From Candidatus Latescibacterota bacterium (GTDB taxonomy: Bacteria > Latescibacterota > UBA2968), in assembly GCA_022823725.1 (NCBI GenBank), contig JAJEHL010000010.1, positions 84,736-148,735 on the forward strand: a stretch of DNA of 64,000 bases, given 5' to 3'. The notes under the pieces are model-generated. The model was not told the DNA's origin. It did no database searches and saw only the letters and a program-made list of their open reading frames with translations. Positions 33,082-42,603 of this stretch are shown piece by piece (within the stretch, counting starts at the first letter, position 1; each line of letters starts with the position of its first letter). Made by a program: the position numbers and the translations under genes.

Positions 33082-33981
33082 CTACTGCACCCCGAACAGC
33101 GCGAAGGAAAAATTCGGTGCGGGATCGACAAGGTCGCTTCTGTCTTTTAGATAACGGCGTTTTTGTTCCTTAGACGGAATGGTCTCTATCTCCAAAAAGC
33201 CAATTTGCGACATCTCGTCATTCAATTCCTCGGGTGTAAATACGGACAACATCGGCTCCCCGCGGCGAGCCACAAATCGGTCCAACCTATCGGCGAAGGG
33301 CAAGCTCTCTTCGGGAATAAGATGCCTGGCGAGCTTATAATCGAAAACAATGCAACTACCCGACGCGGCGACATCTGCAACGCGACCAAAAGTCTCCCGT
33401 ATCGCATCCTTTGTGAGGTAATAAGTCGTCCCCAACCATGAAAAAAAGGCGGGCTTCTGTGTATCGAAACCAGCCCGGATAAGTGCCTCGTTCAGTTGAT
33501 CGGTCTCAAAATCAATGGGAACAAATACCAGATTGGACGGAACATCGCCGATGACCGCACGCACCTGCTTCTCCTTCGTCGCCTGGGTCGCGGGGTGATC
33601 CAACTCAAATATCCGCACGCTATCTGCGAGTTCCTTGTGGCGCATAGAAAACGTATCGAGACCCGCACCGAGAATCACATATTGTCCGACACCCTCCGAT
33701 ATCGCCTCCATGAGACGGTCTTCGGCATATCTGGCCCGCAGGAGCACCTCGGTGTGTACGGGACGGAACAAATGGAACACCTTGTGAACAACGAACCAGC
33801 CAAGCAGCCTGTTCTTAGCGATCACACGCCAGATAAACGGCACCATGTCAACCGCATGATCATCGGCAAAAACCGGGGATTTGCTCTGCTGTTGATGATA
33901 GGCACGTACACTTGCAGCGAGTGCCGCCGTCTTGCTCGTCCTGTGCTTGTGCGCGGATATTCCAGATTGGAGTGAAGACAT
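33082..33981 (-). CDS. Class I SAM-dependent methyltransferase (leucine carboxyl methyltransferase-like, TIGR00027 type)
   Basis: The 299-residue protein has KTAALAASVRAYH near the N-terminus, then the SAM-binding YVILGAGLDTFSMR, FELDHPATQATKEKQ and FFSWLGTTYYLTKDAI. This order is typical of bacterial PPM1/LCMT-like methyltransferases, often from secondary metabolism. The acceptor substrate is unknown. It lies seven bases after the upstream dehydrogenase gene and 20 bases before the metallo-hydrolase gene, so it belongs to the same transcript. Confidence 0.87.
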   Translation of the reverse strand: MSSLQSGISAHKHRTSKTAALAASVRAYHQQQSKSPVFADDHAVDMVPFIWRVIAKNRLLGWFVVHKVFHLFRPVHTEVLLRARYAEDRLMEAISEGVGQYVILGAGLDTFSMRHKELADSVRIFELDHPATQATKEKQVRAVIGDVPSNLVFVPIDFETDQLNEALIRAGFDTQKPAFFSWLGTTYYLTKDAIRETFGRVADVAASGSCIVFDYKLARHLIPEESLPFADRLDRFVARRGEPMLSVFTPEELNDEMSQIGFLEIETIPSKEQKRRYLKDRSDLVDPAPNFSFALFGVQ

Positions 33982-33988
33982 ACTAATC

Positions 33989-34954
33989 CTACCAGACCAT
34001 CACCACAGCCATTGCCTCATCAAGGCGCGAGTACAACAAATCAAATGCCTCTGCGGCATCCTCACAGTCAAAACGATGCGTCACCATCGCCTCCGTTTGA
34101 ATTTTATCTTCCATCAACAATTGGATCGCCGTATCCGACCCCTGTGGACGGTACGCGCTGTCCAAATACCCTCCAATCAGGCGTTTACCCTGAATTTTTG
34201 ACGAATCCAGAGGCAAAGGTTCACCCTCATACAATCCCACGACCTGCAACAATCCACCCCGTCGCACCATATCTTGCGCCTGTGAAAACGCCTGTGCGCC
34301 CGCGCGTCCCCCCACAGCTTCAACCACAACATCTGCGCCCCGGCCCTCAGTAAGCTCTTTCACCGCTGCAATCGGATCGGTCTCGCCCGCATTCACCACA
34401 GCACTCGCACCCAACTGTTCGGCCAAATTGCAACGCAGGGACAAGGCATCGACCGCGATCACACGACAATTTTGCAAATGTCGCGCAACCTGCATGCAAC
34501 AACTCCCCACCAGACCTTGCCCTAAAATCACCATGGTATCGTTTGGCCCAGCCCCTGTATCCCGCATCCACAGCACCGAACTCGTAGTCAGAGGCCAAAA
34601 AGTTGCCGCCTCGGATGTAACAGCATCGGGCAGCGAAACCACCGATGGTTTATGGCGCGAATTGACAACCTCAACAGCCACGTACTCGGCGTGCGGTGCC
34701 AGGGCCGCTACCCGTTCCCCCATCGAGAAATCATCGACCTGCGCCCCCACCTGCACAATCGTACCAGCGAGCGAATACCCCATAATCTGGTGATCAATCG
34801 CTTCTTCTCGCACATACCGCCGCCATATCTCAGACCCCCTGCTGATCAGCGTGCGTTCTGTTTTGATGAGCACCTCTGTCTGCCGAATCTCTGGCAACGG
34901 CACATCTTCAATCTCGACATGGTATGCGCCTTCGGGTTTGATCACGCGTTTCAT
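33989..34954 (-). CDS. MDR-type zinc-dependent or zinc-independent alcohol dehydrogenase
   Basis: The 321-residue medium-chain dehydrogenase has a GroES-like N-terminal part (ISRGSEIWRRYV, YSLAGTIVQVGAQVDDFSMGERVAAL) and a Rossmann part with VILGQGLVGSCCMQVARHL and GADVVVEAVGG. The usual GHE zinc motif and the structural four-cysteine lobe are absent, so it is more like the bacteriochlorophyllide/threonine-dehydrogenase-like group that has lost or altered zinc ligands. GGGAGG precedes the ATG at 34954. It follows the large alpha/beta hydrolase gene by 37 bases in the same operon. Confidence 0.82.
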   Translation of the reverse strand: MKRVIKPEGAYHVEIEDVPLPEIRQTEVLIKTERTLISRGSEIWRRYVREEAIDHQIMGYSLAGTIVQVGAQVDDFSMGERVAALAPHAEYVAVEVVNSRHKPSVVSLPDAVTSEAATFWPLTTSSVLWMRDTGAGPNDTMVILGQGLVGSCCMQVARHLQNCRVIAVDALSLRCNLAEQLGASAVVNAGETDPIAAVKELTEGRGADVVVEAVGGRAGAQAFSQAQDMVRRGGLLQVVGLYEGEPLPLDSSKIQGKRLIGGYLDSAYRPQGSDTAIQLLMEDKIQTEAMVTHRFDCEDAAEAFDLLYSRLDEAMAVVMVW

Positions 34955-34991
34955 GAAACACCTCCCGATGGTAGTGGTTTGTAACACGCCC

Positions 34992-36908
34992 TCAGTCCCC
35001 AGCCCTCATCACCCAATCATACATCATCCCAGCATGCGCCACAACGCGATCCACATCTTCGCGCAACATCAACCGCTCCTCTACCAATTTTTGAGCCGCT
35101 TGTGCCACACAGTCCAGATACGCTTTGCGACTGCTATAGCGCTGAGCAATCGACTGTCGCGAATCCCCCTCGCGCTCATCCTCATCTCGCGAAAATGGCA
35201 CCCACATCCCTTCGAGACCAACGAGCGCATCGGTCGCGCCGCGTTGTCGATACCGCCATCCCGTAAACGTACCCAGAGGCGCAACCACCTCTGGCATGCG
35301 AATACCCGCGACCTCATTGCCATCTTCATCGACCTGGGGCACGCGCACCCCAAAAGGACGCCCTTTTTCAGGCGGCTCGCAATCGATAATACCCGCATCC
35401 CATCTGTCTCCCCAATTTAATCGCAAAGGTCTCCGCATGCGCCTGGGACTTCGCAAGTTGGGAATAGTGGGAAATTTCAAATCGCCCGCATCGACCAGAG
35501 AACCATCCGCAATGAGACCATACCTGCTCTCAGGTGGTGCAACGCCCTCGCGCACCCAGCGGTCTAACGCAACGAGAAGGGCGCGCTCTGCATAGCGAAA
35601 ATTCACGGGATTTGGAGGCACAGTTTGGCGTGGCTTTTTGGGCACATCACCCGGACCGTGCTTTGTACTTGCAAAGTGATAGACGCGAGCCGAAGAATGA
35701 ATCTCGACATCCTCTTGTCCGCGTACATCCGTGTGAACCAAAGACGCGCTACGATTCCAGTATTCGGTTGAAGTATTCGTATAAAAAATACGAGGTGTCA
35801 CCCCCGCGGCGTCACAGTGATCCAACAAACCCCCCTTTTCCTGAGTCTCGGGATCTGTTTGCGGTAAATCCGTAAACGGAAACCACTCCGTGGGATACAA
35901 CGCATCAAAATGCGCGCTGGCATGCCGCGAAGGCTGTGCAAACCGATGGTTAAACGACCCCCGAGCGCCGCCTGCAACATTGGCAAAAATCCCATCGAAA
36001 ACCTTTCGGCCAGCCTCATCTCCATTAAAGCCCTCATACAACATGTGCCGCAAAAAGCGCCCACTTTGCGACGACCCAAAAGCATAAGCTCGCTCAATCG
36101 CATTGCCCAGTGGATTGCCATCCTCTTCGTACTTCAAAAATGATACAAAATCCCGGGTTGCGGCAAAACCAGTCCCCATCACAGTTGGATTTTTGCCCGT
36201 ATAAACCAGATTGTAAATGCGCCCCGGTTCAAATCCCTGTGGAAATCGGATCGCGGCACGCCCATCTTCCAGCCGATCAAACGCCCATTGATCGCGCCCA
36301 ATTTCCTCGGCTTCATCATACGGATAAGCCCGCACAGTGAGCACCGCATCGCCATCTTTCACAGGTTCATAGGGATCGTGATAGCGACTCCCCAGAGAAT
36401 GCAAATCCGTCTCTGCATCAACGACAATCTCACACGACACGAGACCAGTAACATCGACCACGGGCGCGTCCAATGTCATCAAATTAGTCGCGCCTTCTGC
36501 TTCAGACGGCACATCGGCCTGCCAACCACACGCGGCAATCGTATAACCCTGCCGCATCAAAAAGCCATCGCCAAAATGTGCGGCAGTCTCGGGCATATTC
36601 GCTCCCGATGCCAGATTAAACATGGGCAAAATATTTTTGCGCCCGCGATTGACCACATTGCAAAACACCGTGCCATTACCCCGCGCGACATCAACTGGCT
36701 TGAGCAAATGCACATCGGCTCGAAAAATCACCCGCCCGCTCTCGTCAATGGGCGCGAGGTTTAAATCGACAATCGCCTCGTTTTGCTTGTGGTTGGGATC
36801 AAGTGCGAACCGCGCGCTGCCACACAGCGCTTCATAAGCTCCCACATTGCCGTATAGCTTGCCATCGAGCACACTTTTCCGAGACGTAATTTCCAATTGC
36901 GTGAGCAT
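34992..36908 (-). CDS. Large alpha/beta hydrolase domain protein
   Basis: The 638-residue protein resembles the alpha/beta hydrolase (PF20091-like) family found in environmental genomes. An N-terminal beta-rich half (YGNVGAYEALCGSARFALDP, VNRGRKNILPMFN) precedes the hydrolase core with nucleophile elbow AFGSSQSGRFLRHMLY and then FDGIFANVAGGARGSFNHRF. It has no signal peptide. The family is probably esterases or hydrolases of large esters, and exact substrates are unknown. The gene starts a five-gene downstream set (dehydrogenase, methyltransferase, metallo-hydrolase, oxidoreductase), which suggests a multi-step breakdown or tailoring pathway. Confidence 0.8.
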   Translation of the reverse strand: MLTQLEITSRKSVLDGKLYGNVGAYEALCGSARFALDPNHKQNEAIVDLNLAPIDESGRVIFRADVHLLKPVDVARGNGTVFCNVVNRGRKNILPMFNLASGANMPETAAHFGDGFLMRQGYTIAACGWQADVPSEAEGATNLMTLDAPVVDVTGLVSCEIVVDAETDLHSLGSRYHDPYEPVKDGDAVLTVRAYPYDEAEEIGRDQWAFDRLEDGRAAIRFPQGFEPGRIYNLVYTGKNPTVMGTGFAATRDFVSFLKYEEDGNPLGNAIERAYAFGSSQSGRFLRHMLYEGFNGDEAGRKVFDGIFANVAGGARGSFNHRFAQPSRHASAHFDALYPTEWFPFTDLPQTDPETQEKGGLLDHCDAAGVTPRIFYTNTSTEYWNRSASLVHTDVRGQEDVEIHSSARVYHFASTKHGPGDVPKKPRQTVPPNPVNFRYAERALLVALDRWVREGVAPPESRYGLIADGSLVDAGDLKFPTIPNLRSPRRMRRPLRLNWGDRWDAGIIDCEPPEKGRPFGVRVPQVDEDGNEVAGIRMPEVVAPLGTFTGWRYRQRGATDALVGLEGMWVPFSRDEDEREGDSRQSIAQRYSSRKAYLDCVAQAAQKLVEERLMLREDVDRVVAHAGMMYDWVMRAGD

Positions 36909-36962
36909 TAACCCGCTCCAATTCTCAAATATTCTCTACCAGTTCCGATACATCCCCACGAT

Positions 36963-37898
36963 CTAAAACGAGGTGAGATCAAAGGGATTGGACCACGCCT
37001 TGTCGCCATTTGGCGCAATAATCTCAAAACGCACGTGTTTTGATCCGGGGCGTAGTTTAAATGTCGCGGTCTCAAACAGCTTACCGCCCTCATAGTATTC
37101 GGTACCCCTCGAATCTAACACCGCGGCAATGCGCTGTGCGGGTGAACATTTTATCGTGGCCTCAACCGTGCGACCTTCCCCACTATGCAACTGAATATCA
37201 AAAATTTGTGGACCCGTTGACGAATAACCCGCGCCAGATTCCAGTGCTTCGACAATGGCTTTGGGAGACCGTTCCTTCACGCGCACCATAGTCCAGCCCT
37301 GATACGTATCGCGATCTTCTGATTCAGCCGCGTGGGAATCGTCATTGCCCAGTGCCGGGAGCAATTGCCCCGACAAATCCATCCAATCGTCCCAATGGAC
37401 GGAAGACTCACCGCGTCCGGCGCACCGACATGTCGTATTAAAAACTTCTACTCCCGCCAAACCCGTCAGCGGCATTGTATCGCGCAAAATATTGATCCCA
37501 CTCCAGTGCGGATGTGCAAGCCAGATCGAGCCACCCTGTTTTTTTACTTCATCAATCACATGTTGCGGGGGCATCGCCCGCGCATCCATATCCTCTAAAA
37601 TATTGAGTGCCACAAAATGATGGCGGTCACCGCCAAAGGGATTATCGGGATGCAATTCAGCACCCTGAATAAGTGTAAAATTTTCAGGACAGGTCAGCGT
37701 TTCGACAAATGTGATATTGTTGTGATCGGACACACACAAATAATCGTAACCATGATTGACATACCCATCCACGCGTTCTTGCGGCGAGACCCGCCCATCC
37801 GAATTTGTCGAATGGCTGTGCAAATTGCCCTTCAGCCACATATAACCATCGTCATCAGATAAAACAAACGGATTTACCAACCCATTTTCCTCGGACAT
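36963..37898 (-). CDS. PHP-domain metallohydrolase (CehA/McbA family)
   Basis: The 311-residue protein has the PHP metal motifs NLHSHSTNSDGRVSP, LCVSDHNNITFV and, later, QGAELHP, LAHPHWSG and LGNDDSHAAES. It matches the CehA/McbA group, known for hydrolysing carbaryl and related esters and amides, although most members have unknown substrates. A C-terminal beta-sandwich follows from about residue 225. AAGGAG precedes the ATG at 37898, and the open frame extends upstream only in the neighbouring gene. It sits in the catabolic array next to an amidohydrolase gene. Confidence 0.87.
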   Translation of the reverse strand: MSEENGLVNPFVLSDDDGYMWLKGNLHSHSTNSDGRVSPQERVDGYVNHGYDYLCVSDHNNITFVETLTCPENFTLIQGAELHPDNPFGGDRHHFVALNILEDMDARAMPPQHVIDEVKKQGGSIWLAHPHWSGINILRDTMPLTGLAGVEVFNTTCRCAGRGESSVHWDDWMDLSGQLLPALGNDDSHAAESEDRDTYQGWTMVRVKERSPKAIVEALESGAGYSSTGPQIFDIQLHSGEGRTVEATIKCSPAQRIAAVLDSRGTEYYEGGKLFETATFKLRPGSKHVRFEIIAPNGDKAWSNPFDLTSF

Positions 37899-37921
37899 AT
37901 CAAACTCCTTTGTGTTATTTT

Positions 37922-39055
37922 TTACCCCTGCCACCAGACCTTTCCATCTCGAACAGATGCGCGGCAAACCAATCGCTGCTCGCCCATCAAAACCTGCTGC
38001 GTCGCATCGGTCAACTCAAATGACCCCTTTTCCAATTCAAATACAGCGACATCGCCCGCAGCACCAATACCCAAGTGCCCGAGATCATCCTCCCGATCAA
38101 TTACTTGCGCTGGTTCAATAGTTGAACGTTGGATCACTTCCCCAAGTGGCATACCCAAATTCAGAAACTTGGACATCGTCGTCGGCAAATCGTACACGGG
38201 ACCGTCGATATTGTACGAATGGATATCGCTGCTGATGGTATCGGGAGGAAAACCATCTTCCATAGCTGCGCGTCCCACATCGTAACTAAAACTGCCCAAC
38301 CCGTGACCAATGTCAAAAATCACCCCGCGATCGCGCGCATCCCACGCCTCAGAAATCACCTTTCCCCGATTGTCGATAATAGACGCTGGCTGTGTACCGT
38401 GAAAACAATGGGTCACAATATCGCCCGGGCGCAAAGGCTGAATCAGATCGCGCAAAGGCACATCGGCATTGCTGACATGAACCATCAATGGTTTTTCGCA
38501 CCGATTGGCAGCCTCCAGAGCTATTTGCAATAAATCGCGAATATCCGCATCGCCGCCTACACCTTTGTACAAACGCACCTTAACACCCAGTGCTGTTTTC
38601 GGGTGATTCAAAACCACCTGTGCGCACTCGCTGGCCGACACATAGCCTTCATACACCATCTCGCCGCGCCGCCAGGGCAACCCGACGCCCGACAAATTGA
38701 CATAGGCCAAAATGCGCGTTGCAGACGGCTCCATTACATAGCGTTCCAATCCGCGATAATTAATCCACCCCGCCGTCCCCGTATCAACGCTCGTTGTCAC
38801 ACCCGTGCGCGGACACAAGTCATCGGCCTCTATGCCAAAACTCGATACATCTTTGTACACATGGGTATGCAAATCAATCAGCCCCGGCACCACGAGACAC
38901 CCGCTTGCATCAATTGCTGAATCGGCCTCACCCAAATCGCGCCCAATAGCTGCCACCACGCCATCCTTCAGCGCCACATCCAATGCGCCATGCACGCCAT
39001 TAGCCGGATCTATCACCGTACCACCAGTTATCAACACATCGTATTGGTCAGCCAT
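37922..39055 (-). CDS. Amidohydrolase/deacetylase family metallohydrolase
   Basis: The 377-residue protein begins with a dihydroorotase-like beta domain (YDVLITGGTVIDPANGVHG) and carries PGLIDLHTHVYKD with two metal-binding histidines. KVRLYKGVGG carries a candidate carboxylated lysine, and MVHVSN, THCFHG and ISSDIHSYN supply further metal and acid/base positions. The start is either ATG 39055 (GAGGA five bases upstream) or GTG 39067, which overlaps the upstream TGA; I prefer the ATG. Relatives are N-acyl amino-acid or sugar deacetylases and enamidases. The substrate is undefined. Confidence 0.86.
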   Translation of the reverse strand: MADQYDVLITGGTVIDPANGVHGALDVALKDGVVAAIGRDLGEADSAIDASGCLVVPGLIDLHTHVYKDVSSFGIEADDLCPRTGVTTSVDTGTAGWINYRGLERYVMEPSATRILAYVNLSGVGLPWRRGEMVYEGYVSASECAQVVLNHPKTALGVKVRLYKGVGGDADIRDLLQIALEAANRCEKPLMVHVSNADVPLRDLIQPLRPGDIVTHCFHGTQPASIIDNRGKVISEAWDARDRGVIFDIGHGLGSFSYDVGRAAMEDGFPPDTISSDIHSYNIDGPVYDLPTTMSKFLNLGMPLGEVIQRSTIEPAQVIDREDDLGHLGIGAAGDVAVFELEKGSFELTDATQQVLMGEQRLVCRASVRDGKVWWQG

Positions 39056-39063
39056 ATCTATCC

Positions 39064-40062
39064 TCACGATCGCTCTGCAATGTACGTTTCGGCATCAATT
39101 TTTCCCGCGGCTATCAATTCGCGGAATAGTGTCACAGTTTCAGCCACGCCTTCTACCAGCGGCTTGTGCGCCACCGTGCCAATCGCTGCCTCTAATCCAC
39201 TGCCATCGACTTCCTGGGGAAATGGCAACTGGATATCTTCGAACGCGATCTTATCTGCCGCCTCGGGTGCTGCCCGATCAATCGCATCCTTCACATCCTG
39301 CATATCGGGTGTAAATCCCCCCAAATTAAACGCCTCGGCTCCCTCATAATCAGCCCGTGCAGCCTGAATAAACGCGCGCGCCGTATCATCGGCATATTGA
39401 AAAACCGTGCGTCCACCATAAGAAATGTGATAGGGCAAGTTGGCCGCTGCCGCAAGCATGGCCGTCGTTGGCGTTGAAGTAATACCCTGATCGCGCCCCA
39501 CCCCATAGACCACATAGGGCCGAAAACCGATAGAAGACACCCCTTCATCGAGCCAATACACATGCGCGGTTCCCTCATTCGCCTGTTTGTACACGCCGTA
39601 ATGCGTATGGGGCATCAGCGAGGAATCGTCTTGCATCACAGCACCCGGTTCGTAGTCTTCAGGCGCGCCAAAAACAGCGACAGAGCTTGCATAGATCACT
39701 TTGCCAATGTGCTCTTGCCGGCGTTTTACAGCTTCAAAAACATTTGCAGTACCCACCACATTGACGCGCGCGCCGAGCGGAGGATCGGCTTTGCAAAACG
39801 GCACTTGAAGCCCAGCCAGATGAATGACATGCGTAATCTCATTATCGTCTAACGCCCGTTCAAAAGCGGGCAAATCCGCAATATCGCCTGCGACAAAATT
39901 TACCTGTGCCAGTTCGTCATCTGACAGCAACAATTGCAACCGCTGAGGCTCTGTTGCCAGATCAAATACCGTGACCGACACCTCTTCGCGCACCAGATTG
40001 TGTACAGTCCATGCCCCAATACACCCCAATGCACCCGTAACTAAAAAATGCTCGTCAGCCAT
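39064..40062 (-). CDS. NAD-dependent epimerase/dehydratase (extended SDR)
   Basis: The 332-residue protein has the SDR motif FLVTGALGCIGAWTVHNLV, an Asp-containing strand VTVFDLATEP, then VIYASSVAVFG and the catalytic HTHYGVYKQANEG (YxxxK). Its C-terminal part binds the substrate. It is not close to the epimerase at 24422. GAGGG lies four bases before the ATG at 40062. The ~75 bases between this start and the upstream membrane-protein gene show no clear terminator. A nucleotide-sugar or sugar-acid substrate is likely. Confidence 0.86.
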   Translation of the reverse strand: MADEHFLVTGALGCIGAWTVHNLVREEVSVTVFDLATEPQRLQLLLSDDELAQVNFVAGDIADLPAFERALDDNEITHVIHLAGLQVPFCKADPPLGARVNVVGTANVFEAVKRRQEHIGKVIYASSVAVFGAPEDYEPGAVMQDDSSLMPHTHYGVYKQANEGTAHVYWLDEGVSSIGFRPYVVYGVGRDQGITSTPTTAMLAAAANLPYHISYGGRTVFQYADDTARAFIQAARADYEGAEAFNLGGFTPDMQDVKDAIDRAAPEAADKIAFEDIQLPFPQEVDGSGLEAAIGTVAHKPLVEGVAETVTLFRELIAAGKIDAETYIAERS

Positions 40063-40137
40063 AATTCCCTCTAAAAAAAACCCGCTGGCATGCACAATCA
40101 CCAACGGATTTTCGTCATGAAAATAAAACCTTTGCGA

Positions 40138-42582
40138 TTAGAACAACAAGACCGATACCGACTTCTGGATCATGGCAATAGATACCGATGCCATGCCCAC
40201 GAGGGCCATGCCTACGGAAAAGCCGACCATCAACACCGCTGCATAAATGCGCCATTGTTGCTTGCCAAAACGCTTCCAAAAATAGTAGCGAGCAATCAGC
40301 GCACCGATGATCTCAGTAATCATAAAATGCGGGATACTGGTCAAACTGCGTATATAACCAAAGATGAGCAAAATGGGCAGCCCAAATATGGACAAAACAA
40401 TGAAGAATACAAGTCCAACGGCAAATCCGGTGCCAATAACCCAGGGTTTCAGAGCCTCGAACAAAATGGGCTTATCATCTGACGACTGCAAAAATGCCCC
40501 ATCAAAAGAAGGTACTTGATCGATCTCGTATTGATAGAACAATTCTCGGCTCTGAGGATCCATGGCCCTGGAAATGATCATTTCTGGATTTGGAGTACGC
40601 AGGTGCGCGCCATCGTCCGCGCTGCGTATTTCTGGCGCAGAAGGCAATCCCTGGGCCAGGGCATCGGAAATATCGGGCGGAGCGCGACTCAGCGTTGCGG
40701 GCGAGTATGGCGGGGGTTGTTCAGCATCAAAATTGGTGTAAAAATAGGCTGTTTTAGACCACGGGCCATATCTGACCTGGTCTGGAGCCACACTATCTGG
40801 ATCATCAGGCGTTGCCCTTACTCGCCAGTACCACCAGGCATTATTCGACAAATTTGCCGGCGTCCATGTTACAGTGCTCTCTTGAGAATAGTCAACTTCC
40901 CCGCGCATGGTACTCGTAATCCACACACACCGCTGGAGGGCGTTCAACGGCCAGAACAATTGCACATAGGGATACGCGTCGGAAGGAATGGGTGCGAGTT
41001 TCCAGATATAGGACCAGTACATAAAACTGGTTAGAAAAACCAGAGGTACCATAAAGACCTCGGCCTTCAAAATGCTCGTAAATTTGGTACCTGTCAACTC
41101 GATCTCTCTGAAGCGCTGCGCCGCCGCGCCATAGTTGTCCAGGCCAAAATCCACAAACCAGATCTCAATCCCCCGGAAACCACTCAAAAAGATGGTAGCT
41201 TGTTTAATGTACGGAATACTCACATTTTGCCCCACCATACCGTCTAAACGGGCGTTGACAAATGAAATGAGGGGCGTGTACACAAATGCAAAGATAAAGA
41301 AAAAGATAAGCAGGGTGATGGTGACCAGTTGCGGAAAAAGAATTTTTGACAGAACAATAGTGTACAGACTCGCTATACAAAACAACACCACGCAAATCCA
41401 AATCCTGAAATCGCCCCGCCCGGGCGGTGTCTCCCACGATCCCGTCTCTGTCTTTTCAATCCGGGCGGTTCGCACCCCGCGCCACACCTGATAAAACCCG
41501 ATAACAGTAATGGCAAATGTAATCCCAATGCCAAAGCTCATCCAGAAATCAATACCCGTCACAAAGTGCGTCTGGATAGTATCCATCCCCATAAACCAGT
41601 GGGGCATAAATCCATAATGGTGTAAAATGGGACTTGCAATTGTATGGATCATCACCCCAATAAAGGCTCCCATCACGGCCCAGAATGGGGCGAGAAAACC
41701 CGCAAAAATGGGTCCCAGATGCAGGGTGAAGCCCAGCGGGGTAGCGGGCAAAAAATATCCCGTATATTGCGTGAAATCGACAAATGGAATCGGAATAAGC
41801 TGCACGGGTTGCTCCATAAACGCACCCGTAATAGCCGGCACAGCTACATAAAGCATTCCCCACACCAGGCCGATCACTGCACCAACAGAAAACATGCGCC
41901 AGCGCCATGTAATATCCCCACTGCTTTCTTCTGCCAATGCCATAGCCCCCTGTGCGGCAATGGGTGCAAATGGAAAAGGCAACTTCTCGTAATCAGACGT
42001 GATGCGGAACAGCACATAACTGGCGGAAAACCAGGCAATGCGCCCCATAATTGTGCCCAATATCAGCAATGCAATGGGCCAAAACCAATCGGCGTGTAAA
42101 AACGTGCGCTCGATCAGCGCCTCGGAATTTGCCTTCGGCGCGAACCACCACAATTCGCCCAATGCCTTTTGTATGCCAAATTGTACGACTGCGGGCGACT
42201 GCACAAAATACTGATTCCACAATAGACCTTCAAAGGCATTGGACTCCCGGTTGACCAGCGCAATCGTCACATAATACAGCAGATAAATTTCCTGTCGCTT
42301 GAGTACAGTAAACGAGCGCTTTGCCAATTCGATGAACAAAATAATCGTGACCCACTGCGCCGCCGCACCAATGGAGCCACCGATCATCAGTTCGAGATAA
42401 ATATTGCCGGGCACCATCACAATCGATACAAATAATGCACCTACAATGGTCTTTGCATTAAAGCCATCGGCAAATTCGTCGGGGGTTTGGAGCAGATCCC
42501 GATACTCTTCGATCTCTTCAAACTGCGTATTTTTCTTTGGTGGTTTGTCTTTATTGCGTCTTAAAAGATTGCCTAAAGCCAT
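40138..42582 (-). CDS. Large polytopic membrane protein, DUF6785/OPT-like, with an extracytoplasmic Fn3-like loop
   Basis: The 814-residue protein has about 12-14 membrane segments. YEKLPFPFAPIAAQGAMAL around residue 200 and the general pattern resemble the DUF6785/DUF6784 and oligopeptide-transporter type of membrane proteins. A long hydrophilic segment at about residues 545-660 contains WWYWRVRATPDDP and YGPWSKTAYFYTNF, a fibronectin-III-like pattern, and probably lies outside the membrane. The N-terminus is charged and cytoplasmic. It begins 21 bases after the M28-like/FtsX gene stop, and a second protein of this type lies at 47114, so the three are one locus. A transport role is inferred. 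Confidence 0.7.
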   Translation of the reverse strand: MALGNLLRRNKDKPPKKNTQFEEIEEYRDLLQTPDEFADGFNAKTIVGALFVSIVMVPGNIYLELMIGGSIGAAAQWVTIILFIELAKRSFTVLKRQEIYLLYYVTIALVNRESNAFEGLLWNQYFVQSPAVVQFGIQKALGELWWFAPKANSEALIERTFLHADWFWPIALLILGTIMGRIAWFSASYVLFRITSDYEKLPFPFAPIAAQGAMALAEESSGDITWRWRMFSVGAVIGLVWGMLYVAVPAITGAFMEQPVQLIPIPFVDFTQYTGYFLPATPLGFTLHLGPIFAGFLAPFWAVMGAFIGVMIHTIASPILHHYGFMPHWFMGMDTIQTHFVTGIDFWMSFGIGITFAITVIGFYQVWRGVRTARIEKTETGSWETPPGRGDFRIWICVVLFCIASLYTIVLSKILFPQLVTITLLIFFFIFAFVYTPLISFVNARLDGMVGQNVSIPYIKQATIFLSGFRGIEIWFVDFGLDNYGAAAQRFREIELTGTKFTSILKAEVFMVPLVFLTSFMYWSYIWKLAPIPSDAYPYVQLFWPLNALQRCVWITSTMRGEVDYSQESTVTWTPANLSNNAWWYWRVRATPDDPDSVAPDQVRYGPWSKTAYFYTNFDAEQPPPYSPATLSRAPPDISDALAQGLPSAPEIRSADDGAHLRTPNPEMIISRAMDPQSRELFYQYEIDQVPSFDGAFLQSSDDKPILFEALKPWVIGTGFAVGLVFFIVLSIFGLPILLIFGYIRSLTSIPHFMITEIIGALIARYYFWKRFGKQQWRIYAAVLMVGFSVGMALVGMASVSIAMIQKSVSVLLF

Positions 42583-42603
42583 AGATTGTCCCGTGTATAG
42601 ATA

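Noticed and set aside
31491..33154. Two long plus-strand open frames opposite the Gfo/Idh/MocA and metallo-hydrolase genes
   Set aside because: Both mirror strongly supported minus-strand enzymes and show no motif of their own.
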